Positions 1 to 5,306 of a stretch of DNA of 5,394 bases are shown piece by piece. The stretch is from Spyradenecus sp045634445 (GTDB lineage Bacteria > Verrucomicrobiota > Kiritimatiellia > RFP12 > DVOR01). How positions within the stretch are numbered: position 1 is the stretch's first letter; each line of letters opens with the position of its first letter. The notes beneath the pieces were generated by a model. The model saw only the letters and a list, made by a program, of their open reading frames with translations, was not told the origin of the DNA and searched no databases. Made by a program: the position numbers and the translations under genes. The stretch is taken from positions 1 to 5,394 of the forward strand of contig JAZRAG010000015.1 in the NCBI GenBank assembly GCA_045634445.1. Reading direction: 5' to 3'.

Positions 1-1
1 A

Positions 2-667
2 CGTCAGTTGGCTAACCTCAAAAAGCGCTTTGACGATCTCAATGTCGCCGTGGATATCATTGCTGAAAATGGCGCTTTGGCCCTTTGTGCTGGCGAAGAG
101 ACACTCTTTTTCGAAGACCTCACCCCCGTCTCCCACTTCACGCCAGTCCTGCAACGCGCCTTAACGATTCCAGACGCCACTCCAGTCCTCTGCGGTGCCA
201 CCTGTGCATGGGTGCATGACGCCTATCCAGAGAATTTCAAAGAAGTCTCACGTTACTTCGAAGAGACTGCGCTCTGGCACGAGATAGATGCGGTGCAACA
301 GTACAAGATATGCAAACTCGCCATCTACCATCCCCAAGCGGCGGATGTACTCTATCCCGCGCTCGCGCCCTTTGAAAACGCACAAACACGCGTCATTCTC
401 TCAGGCCCCCATTGGGTCGATGTGCAATCATCCTCCGTGGATAAGGGCAACGCCCTCAAAGCCGTGATGCGCCGCTTCAATGCCGCCCCCGAAGAGGTCA
501 TCGTCTTTGGCGACTACCTCAATGATGTCGGGATGATGCAAGGCGGCGTCCACGCTGTTGCGATGGGCAATGCCTTGCCCGAACTACTCGCCCTCACCCC
601 ACACCACGCCCCCAAAAACACCGAAAACGGCGTCCTCACCTACCTCCACACCCTAAACATCTGCTAA
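2..667 (+). CDS. Cof-type HAD-superfamily phosphatase, 5'-truncated by the window edge
   Basis: The last 221 codons of a HAD-superfamily hydrolase of the Cof (cap type C2) group are present. The frame is open to the window edge and begins RQLANLKKRF, which fits the segment right after HAD motif II (Ser/Thr, often SGRQ). The TTG at position 8 is therefore not a real start, and about 40-50 residues carrying the nucleophile motif DxDGT lie upstream. Visible landmarks are AENGA at the entry to the cap domain, a cap of roughly 110 residues, motif III Lys in SSVDKGNALK (codon 443-445), and motif IV GDYLND (codons 509-526) with the Mg2+-binding aspartates. The family usually has about 260-270 residues, so the C-terminus is complete and ends at TAA 665-667. 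Members are cytoplasmic, Mg2+-dependent phosphatases acting on small phosphorylated metabolites such as sugar phosphates, FMN or PLP; the substrate cannot be read from sequence. The next gene is convergent. Family assignment is firm; function is general only. Confidence 0.9.
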   Translation, partial: RQLANLKKRFDDLNVAVDIIAENGALALCAGEETLFFEDLTPVSHFTPVLQRALTIPDATPVLCGATCAWVHDAYPENFKEVSRYFEETALWHEIDAVQQYKICKLAIYHPQAADVLYPALAPFENAQTRVILSGPHWVDVQSSSVDKGNALKAVMRRFNAAPEEVIVFGDYLNDVGMMQGGVHAVAMGNALPELLALTPHHAPKNTENGVLTYLHTLNIC

Positions 668-716
668 GCGCAGCACCGCTGTTAGCTGTTTACTGTTTGC
701 TATTAGCCGTCTGCGC
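668..716. repeat. Degenerate heptamer tandem enclosed by a 6-bp inverted repeat
   Basis: Directly after the HAD stop codon, about five imperfect copies of a 6-8-nt unit (consensus GCTGTTA) run from 678 to 712: GCTGTTA, GCTGTTTA, CTGTTT, GCTATTA, GCCGTCT. The tract is enclosed by GCGCAG (668-673) and its exact reverse complement CTGCGC (711-716). The loop would be long and no T-run follows, so this is a poor intrinsic terminator. No other clear terminator for the HAD gene is visible before the bidirectional one near 1328. Confidence 0.5.
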
Positions 717-750
717 GTCGCACAGACACTAAGGCTTCGCAGTTTCCGCT

Positions 751-838
751 AGAACGCTATCTCTTACTCCGCGTGCCCCTCGGCGAGGATATGCGCCCGA
801 GCGCGCTAGCGCTGGGAAAGAGAAATCCTGCTACGCAG
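751..838 (+). repeat. 88-bp dispersed repeat, copy 1
   Basis: This 88-bp segment matches 5307-5394 in the same orientation at 86 of 88 positions; the differences are G773/T5329 and A833/G5389. It starts with the 15-mer AGAACGCTATCTCTT and ends in CCTGCTACGCAG. Internally it is rich in self-complementarity: TCTCTT (760-765) pairs with AAGAGA (818-823), CTCGG (779-783) with CCGAG (797-801), CCTCG/CGAGG sits around 783, and GCGCTAGCGC (803-812) is a perfect palindrome. No coding frame is convincing. The properties fit a non-coding dispersed hairpin repeat, perhaps REP- or MITE-like, but no terminal duplication or transposase is seen. Confidence 0.85.
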
Positions 839-842
839 TCTT

Positions 843-855
843 CCTCCCGAGGAGG
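843..855. repeat. Perfect 5-bp hairpin with CGA triloop
   Basis: CCTCC-CGA-GGAGG forms a perfect short stem with a 3-nt loop just downstream of 88-bp repeat copy 1. It is one of many such triloop hairpins in this intergenic region. No T-run follows, so it is not an intrinsic terminator. Confidence 0.5.
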
Positions 856-895
856 CTACGCGGAGCGCTGAAACCCCACAGAGGAAACGCAAAGC

Positions 896-962
896 GGAGA
901 TTTGTCATCCTCGGGAAGCGGATGCGAAGCAAACGCTTCTTGCGCCGAGGTGGCAAATCTCC
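896..962. repeat. Nested 67-bp imperfect hairpin
   Basis: Three stems nest in order. GGAGATTTG (896-904) pairs with CAAATCTCC (954-962), CCTCGG (909-914) with CCGAGG (945-950), and GAAGCG (915-920) with CGCTTC (934-939). Small asymmetric internal loops separate the stems, and the apical loop is about 13 nt. The minus-strand 15-mer repeat (963-977) starts on the next base, so the hairpin appears to be the body of an inverted, diverged member of the 88-bp repeat family. It could be a folded RNA if transcribed from either strand. It matches no RNA class I recognise. Confidence 0.6.
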
Positions 963-977
963 AAGAGATAGCGTTCT
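963..977 (-). repeat. Inverted copy of the 15-bp terminal motif of the dispersed repeat
   Basis: AAGAGATAGCGTTCT is the exact reverse complement of AGAACGCTATCTCTT, which opens both 88-bp repeat copies (751-765 and 5307-5321). With copy 1 it forms a perfect 15-bp inverted repeat around 766-962. Three exact occurrences of a 15-mer in 5.4 kb are very unlikely by chance. Confidence 0.8.
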
Positions 978-995
978 TGCGTTTAAACCCACTCG

Positions 996-1311
996 CTGTC
1001 CTGCGACGCAGTCGCTGTGTCAGTAGACCGCTCCGCGGTCGCCCGTTCATCGGACGCTCTGCGTCCGTGGCGGTGTCTCACCGTCCCTTTGTCCCTAGTG
1101 TCCTTAGTGTTAAACCCACTGGCAGTCCTGCCCGAAGGGCCCTGCGGAGCACCTTTTTGTGTGTTCTGTGGTTTCTTTATTTCGCTGTCCTGCGGGCTCT
1201 GCCCGCCCATATGCATCGCAGATGCGTTGGCTTTTCGTGGGCGCAGCCCTAGTGTTACGAAAAGATCAACGCATCCTAGTGTTTCTAGTGTTTAAACCTC
1301 GCAGTCCTGCG
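996..1311. repeat. Four dispersed CWGTCCTGCS motifs with degenerate flanks
   Basis: The core CWGTCCTGCS occurs at 996-1005, 1123-1132, 1185-1194 and 1302-1311. Three copies follow a GTTTAAACC-type block (981-989, 1109-1116 with one T fewer, 1290-1298). Two of those blocks are preceded by paired (C)TAGTGT words (1094-1110 and 1275-1290), and a further CCTAGTGTT stands at 1248-1256. The longest units are 1094-1132 and 1275-1311, which match over about 38 bp with small gaps. At 1121-1132 and 1300-1311 the core is itself a near-perfect palindrome (GGCAG-TC-CTGCC and CGCAG-TC-CTGCG). Spacing is irregular (127, 62, 117 bp), so this is not a CRISPR array. Confidence 0.65.
1001..1225. repeat. Cluster of six perfect short hairpins with 3-nt loops
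   Basis: Perfect stems with three-base loops are: CTGC-GAC-GCAG (1001-1011), GACCGC-TCC-GCGGTC (1026-1040), CGGACGC-TCT-GCGTCCG (1051-1067), GCCC-GAA-GGGC (1130-1140), GCGGGC-TCT-GCCCGC (1192-1206) and GCATC-GCA-GATGC (1213-1225). Stem sequences differ, yet stem and loop geometry is conserved. None is followed by a T-run. The first three start at 25-bp intervals. The short frames crossing this stretch look like artefacts of high GC and carry no recognisable domain. Confidence 0.65.
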
Positions 1312-1322
1312 CCACTAAAAAC

Positions 1323-1351
1323 AAAAAGGCGCGCCATAAGCGCGCCATTTT
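1323..1351 (-). terminator. Intrinsic terminator of the large minus-strand gene
   Basis: On the minus strand a 7-bp all-GC stem, GGCGCGC (1346-1340) with GCGCGCC (1334-1328), encloses a 5-nt loop and is followed at once by TTTTT (1327-1323), then GTTTTT. It lies 26 nt beyond the TAA of the large gene (1375-1373). A matching run of A precedes the stem, so on the plus strand the same hairpin is followed by ATTTTGTTT. It may therefore also stop transcripts arriving from the HAD gene. Confidence 0.9.
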
Positions 1352-1372
1352 GTTTGTGGTTGAGTCCGTAGA

Positions 1373-4300
1373 TTAGTCTTCTACGACCACACGGAAGCCC
1401 ACGTTGTACGGGCGCTGCCAAGTTGGGTAACCCCAACGCCATGCCGAGGTGGCACGGTGCTGACGCTGATACCAAGAGCCACCACGGATGACGCGTAAGC
1501 TGTCATCAAAGGCCTCATTGGCTGCGGCGCCAGGGTAGGCGGTGAAGGGCGAAGAGGTCCATTCGGCCACGTTACCATGCATATCCTTGAGGCCGAAGGC
1601 ATTCGGGGCATAAGAGCCGACCTTGGCGAGGTGAAGGACCTTATCATAGAAACGGGCATCCTTGAGTTCGTAATCCCAGAAACGGTCAGGATTGCGAATC
1701 GGTTGCGGGTCGATACCATGCACAGCCAAACGCTTGAGCGTGACGTCTGCGAGGTTAGCATGCGGAGCGAAGTCAGTATTGAAATCGCCATAGTTCATCG
1801 GGGTATCGGTACCTGCACGGCAAGCGTATTCCCATTCGGTTTCGGTGGGGAGACGCACCTTCTTGCCAGTCTTTGCAGAGAGCCATTCGCAGAAGGCCAC
1901 AGCCTTATCATAGCTCACGCGGATAGCGGGGAAGGCAGGGTCATTGACGAAGTAACCGCGACGCACCTGATCCTTATAGTGCATATCATAGACTCCATTT
2001 TCGAAGGTGGGGTCAAACTGTTGCATCATGCCCATGGTCACTTCGGTCACGCCCATATAGAAGGGCTTGGTCACCATTGCGGCGTGTGCGGGGGCTTCGG
2101 CAGGCGATTCGCTATTCGAACCCATCACGAAGGCACCGGCAGGAATCTTGACCAATTCCATACGCTGGTCGCCACCCACATCCAAGGTAATCGTCTGACG
2201 CTTACCCTGAGCCTTGGTACCATCAAAGGGCCAACCCGCCAATGCGACCTCGTCAGCCGGTGTCGGTGCGGCGGTCGGGGCTTCGAAGGCAATTGCACCA
2301 GGCGTGTAGGGATTGATAATCTTTTCAGGATCGTAATCCAATGCAGCAAGGCGCTTTTCGTATTCACGACGGCTCTTGATGTAGTGCTGATTTGCGCCAC
2401 GTTCGGTCCAAGTGCCGAAGTAGGGGACGTTGAGGTCAATCCACGTATAGAGGCGATCCCATTCTTCATTCGTGAGCGTCACGCCCTTGTGGCCCTTCTT
2501 CAACATCTGAATGAGTTCCGACGTGCTCGTGTGGAATTCCAAAGGCGTCAACACATGATAGTCGCCTTCGGGACCATTACGGCGGACATACGGATGCAAA
2601 GCGATGTAAGCGCCGCTAAAGCCGCTCCACACATTCTGACGGAAGGAGAAGTCCGGAATGGGCGTGCCAATCTTCGTCTTCGCCACAGCATTGCCGTTGT
2701 GGCAACCCACACACTTGCGGTCAAGCACAGGCTGCACTTCGCGATCAAAACTCCAACCGCGACGTTCGCCGTACCACGGCTTGATCTGTTGCGGCGGCTT
2801 ACGCGAGGCCACCGTGGAGAGACCAGCCGGTGCAGCAGCATTCTGGCTTTCGTGGCAACCCACGCAACTGATGGTTTCGCCAGGCATCCCCACGAGCCAC
2901 GAACGCATCATCTGCAACGCGCGACCCTCTTCGTCGAGGGGTTGCACGCTCAAAGGCGTGTTGGCGGGGAATTCAAACATGCAAGAACCGTCTTCTTCCA
3001 CATCCACTGTACCGTGCAAAACGCGCACGTCCCACGGACCTTCCATACCGATGGCATAGTGACCACCAGCATGACGCGGAGCATATTCATAGTTGAAGAC
3101 GCGGAGCTTCTTCACCTTGCCCTTCGGCACGCCATCAAGCGTCTTCTGACCACGATAGACATTGGCCATATAGACATTACACGTCTTCTTAGAGAGATCC
3201 ACCATGTCAGGGCGATAAGCCGGGTGCGGACGCGACTTGAGCGGAATCGGTTCATAGTAGTTCGCATCCGGCGCTTCCCAAAGGGTGAGCACGTTGTCAT
3301 AGATATCCACGAGCACCACGCGCCACGGAGCTGCACCATCATCCTGCATCGAAGCGAGGATCAATTCATCATTGAGCGGACGCGGATGGAGGAAGAAGGG
3401 CTTAATGTGGTCAACCAACTGGTCCTTCGTGATATTTTCAATCGGCTTCCCACGGAAGGGGAACTTCTGTACAGCGCCCTGCGTTTCGATACGACCACGC
3501 GCCACATCAAAGAGAATCAATTCACCCTTACGCGGCACACCATGGTGACCCGTCACAATACCCACAAACTTCGTCGAGCTGCCAGGAATGTGTTGGTGAT
3601 AGAAAATAGCATTCGGCCAATAACTGTTCGAACCATAGAACTCCTGCTGGTCAGAACCATCCGGGTTCATCGTCATCAATACACGCGAGAAGTAGTGTGC
3701 AGAGTCCGTGTATTCCCAACGCAAGAACACCACACGACCATTCGGATAAACCTCAGGATTCCAGTTGATATCCTGGTCAAAGGTAATACGACGCGCCGTC
3801 TTGCGGTCATTTTCAATCAACTGCAAATTGGCCACATAGTCACCACCCGACACGCACGGCACGCCATTGAAGCCCACCGTTGCCGTCGTGATAATGCGAC
3901 CATCCGGCAAATAACACGCATCATAATAGTCCACTTCAGGATTCGGATCTTCAAAAGCCTTCTTCCAATCCGAACCATCAATGTTCATCTCATAAATGCC
4001 CCACGGACCCGTCTTTTCATCACCCGAAGAGAGCAAAATCTTCTCGCCATCCCAGTCCAAGCACAACTCACCGAGATACGCAGACGAATCGCGAATCACC
4101 GTTGCCTCACCCATATCCTGGCAAATCGGACCACGCAAGATCTTATTCTGATAACCGCGCAAAGTGGCATTATTATCACCATTCCACGCCGTGTTGCCTT
4201 GGTAATTCTGGAAGAGACCCTGCTTCGAACCACGCGGACGATTGATAAAGAGAATTTCATCAAAATCCACCGCCGGGTGACTCAACATCACCTTCTTCTG

Positions 4301-5026
4301 CAATTCACGAAACGCGCGCGCCGTTTCAGCATTCGCCTGACCCGCCAAAATCGTAGCTTCGAGCGCATCAATTGCCTTCAACGTCTCCTCTGCATCCGGA
4401 TAAGCCTCAGGATACTTTTCGGCATACGCATTCAAAGCATCACGCAACGAACGCGTATTCAACGACGCCAATAACGCACGCAAACGAATCTGCTCCTGCT
4501 GTTCAGCCAAAGTCGGCAAACGTTGACCCAAACGCGTAGCCTTACCCGCTACAGGCACAAAGTAATGCGTACGCTCCGCCTTGCCAATCTGATCTTCCCA
4601 GGCAATGACACGCGCATCATCCGTTGCCGTAATGCGGAAACTATCCAAACGGTTGCCCAATTCATCGCGGTTCCACACCACAATCTTTTCAATCGGATAA
4701 ACACCACCGAGGTCCAATTCCCAAGCAGGATGCGAACCACCCTCCGGCGTATGCGTCACCGTATTGTGATTCCAACTGCCCGAGATATTCCCGTCAATTG
4801 CACGCGAAGCAGGCGCATTATGCGCGGTATTCGACTGCGAAGCCTTGCCCTTCGGAGCGATATTCACCCCATTCGAGAAGACCTCCACCTCAGCCAAAGA
4901 CAACGTCGCAGACTCACGAGGCAAATCAATTGTGATATAACGCGCATCCACCGCTGCAAACAACGGAAGCGACATCATCGTAGCAGCTACTAAAAACGCC
5001 GCCGAAAACGAAAAAGGCTTATGCAT
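1373..5026 (-). CDS. Exported HzsA-related di-haem protein with discoidin and FGE-like domains
   Basis: This 1217-residue protein starts at ATG 5026-5024, seven nt after GAAAGGG. Domains in order: Sec signal peptide (1-25, Lys3 then a hydrophobic run, no lipobox Cys); F5/8 type C (discoidin-like) domain (28-150, with WELDLGG and VVWNRDELGNRLDSFRI); helical, Ala/Leu/Glu-rich segment (170-250); HzsA-related beta-propeller (about 255-690, with NPEVYPNGRVVFLRWEY and MTMNPDGSDQQEFYGSNSYWP); haem region (700-870) with CVGCH at 721-725 and 772-776, the second inside a planctomycete-type FDREVQPVLDRKCVGCH; Pro/Ala linker (905-940); and FGE/SUMF1 fold (945-1215, with MELVKIPAGAFVMGS, RLPTETEWEYACRAG, GLKDMHGNVAEW, RVIRGGSW, GFRVV). 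Both catalytic FGE cysteines are missing (Gln1187 and Ala1192 at those places), so oxidase activity is unlikely. It is probably periplasmic or surface-exposed, binding a glycan or protein through its ends and holding two c-type haems for electron transfer. The substrate is unknown. Relation to hydrazine synthase alpha is by family only. The gene stands alone. Confidence 0.93.
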   Translation of the reverse strand: MHKPFSFSAAFLVAATMMSLPLFAAVDARYITIDLPRESATLSLAEVEVFSNGVNIAPKGKASQSNTAHNAPASRAIDGNISGSWNHNTVTHTPEGGSHPAWELDLGGVYPIEKIVVWNRDELGNRLDSFRITATDDARVIAWEDQIGKAERTHYFVPVAGKATRLGQRLPTLAEQQEQIRLRALLASLNTRSLRDALNAYAEKYPEAYPDAEETLKAIDALEATILAGQANAETARAFRELQKKVMLSHPAVDFDEILFINRPRGSKQGLFQNYQGNTAWNGDNNATLRGYQNKILRGPICQDMGEATVIRDSSAYLGELCLDWDGEKILLSSGDEKTGPWGIYEMNIDGSDWKKAFEDPNPEVDYYDACYLPDGRIITTATVGFNGVPCVSGGDYVANLQLIENDRKTARRITFDQDINWNPEVYPNGRVVFLRWEYTDSAHYFSRVLMTMNPDGSDQQEFYGSNSYWPNAIFYHQHIPGSSTKFVGIVTGHHGVPRKGELILFDVARGRIETQGAVQKFPFRGKPIENITKDQLVDHIKPFFLHPRPLNDELILASMQDDGAAPWRVVLVDIYDNVLTLWEAPDANYYEPIPLKSRPHPAYRPDMVDLSKKTCNVYMANVYRGQKTLDGVPKGKVKKLRVFNYEYAPRHAGGHYAIGMEGPWDVRVLHGTVDVEEDGSCMFEFPANTPLSVQPLDEEGRALQMMRSWLVGMPGETISCVGCHESQNAAAPAGLSTVASRKPPQQIKPWYGERRGWSFDREVQPVLDRKCVGCHNGNAVAKTKIGTPIPDFSFRQNVWSGFSGAYIALHPYVRRNGPEGDYHVLTPLEFHTSTSELIQMLKKGHKGVTLTNEEWDRLYTWIDLNVPYFGTWTERGANQHYIKSRREYEKRLAALDYDPEKIINPYTPGAIAFEAPTAAPTPADEVALAGWPFDGTKAQGKRQTITLDVGGDQRMELVKIPAGAFVMGSNSESPAEAPAHAAMVTKPFYMGVTEVTMGMMQQFDPTFENGVYDMHYKDQVRRGYFVNDPAFPAIRVSYDKAVAFCEWLSAKTGKKVRLPTETEWEYACRAGTDTPMNYGDFNTDFAPHANLADVTLKRLAVHGIDPQPIRNPDRFWDYELKDARFYDKVLHLAKVGSYAPNAFGLKDMHGNVAEWTSSPFTAYPGAAANEAFDDSLRVIRGGSWYQRQHRATSAWRWGYPTWQRPYNVGFRVVVED

Positions 5027-5033
5027 AAGACAT

Positions 5034-5040
5034 CCCTTTC
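5034..5040 (-). promoter_or_regulatory. Shine-Dalgarno of the large gene
   Basis: On the minus strand GAAAGGG (5040-5034) ends 7 nt before ATG 5026-5024. This is a good purine-rich ribosome binding site at normal spacing, and it fixes this ATG as the start. A closer upstream ATG (5033-5031) is out of frame. The signal peptide begins directly at the chosen Met. Confidence 0.8.
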
Positions 5041-5064
5041 AGATTAACACGCTTAACATTAATT

Positions 5065-5094
5065 AATATACCAAACCCAACCCCCAAAATTCAA
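5065..5094 (-). promoter_or_regulatory. Sigma70-like promoter of the large gene
   Basis: On the minus strand TTGAAT (5094-5089) and TATATT (5070-5065) are separated by 18 bp, a plausible -35/-10 pair. It predicts a start near 5058 and a leader of about 30 nt carrying the Shine-Dalgarno. The -10 overlaps a 10-bp perfect palindrome ATTAATTAAT (5058-5067), and TTAACA is directly repeated at 5044-5049 and 5053-5058; either could be an operator. The spacer is G-rich on the coding strand. The promoter is predicted from sequence only. Confidence 0.5.
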
Positions 5095-5100
5095 CCAAAA

Positions 5101-5306
5101 ACCCGCACTCATCCACCCCCGCCTCCTCCAGTGAGCGGAGCACTCAAGCCTTCGCTAACCCCCACGAGTCGCACAGGTCTTACAAGATGCTCGAAATGGG
5201 CACATTGTCCCGCTGCCCTTCGGGCCCGGGCGCATCGAGCTCGTGCTCCGACAGCGGGCGCTTTGCACTTCTTTAGCGCCTTCGGCGTGCCTTCGCATTT
5301 TGCGCG
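5101..5306. other. GC-rich intergenic stretch without a recognisable gene
   Basis: There is no convincing coding frame or tRNA between the promoter region and repeat copy 2. The stretch contains AGTG/CACT around 5130-5144, a larger structured element at 5209-5258, the hairpin CGCC-TTC-GGCG (5277-5287), and three GCCTTCG words (near 5148, 5278 and 5290). In style it resembles the hairpin-rich gap at 668-1372. The gene upstream of the large one lies beyond the window. Confidence 0.6.
5209..5258. repeat. Two-level stem-loop element
   Basis: An outer perfect 7-bp stem, CCCGCTG (5209-5215) with CAGCGGG (5252-5258), encloses a small hairpin CCC-TTC-GGG (5216-5224) and a GC-rich remainder that includes GAGCTC (5237-5242). 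The inner hairpin, with one more pair as GCCC-TTC-GGGC (5215-5225), is the exact reverse complement of the hairpin at 1130-1140, linking this region to the other intergenic hairpin cluster. No T-run follows, so it is not a normal terminator. Confidence 0.5.

Noticed and set aside
8..667. HAD gene starting at TTG position 8
   Set aside because: The frame is open to the window edge and lacks the N-terminal DxDGT motif, so the true start lies upstream.
902..1252. 116-codon plus-strand frame and overlapping frames in the intergenic gap
   Set aside because: These frames run through hairpins and repeats, have no domain or convincing ribosome binding site, and several overlapping frames are equally open, as expected in GC-rich repeat DNA.
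996..1311. CRISPR array
   Set aside because: Repeats are short, degenerate and irregularly spaced (62-127 bp), with no uniform spacers and no cas genes.
1577..4474. 965-codon plus-strand open frame
   Set aside because: It is the codon-aligned antisense shadow of the large gene. Its protein is rich in His, Arg, Thr and Ile, has no recognisable domain, and its openness is explained by absence of TTA/CTA/TCA in the sense gene.
4523..4993. 156-codon plus-strand open frame
   Set aside because: It lies in the same antisense frame as the 965-codon frame, opposite the signal peptide and discoidin domain; it shows no independent coding evidence.
1373..5026. Hydrazine synthase alpha subunit
   Set aside because: Only the propeller and haem region resemble that family. 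The discoidin and FGE-like domains and the lack of beta/gamma partner genes argue against an anammox enzyme.
5130..5190. tRNA-like segment
   Set aside because: There is no acceptor stem, no TTCRA-type T-arm and no consistent cloverleaf, so the resemblance is superficial.
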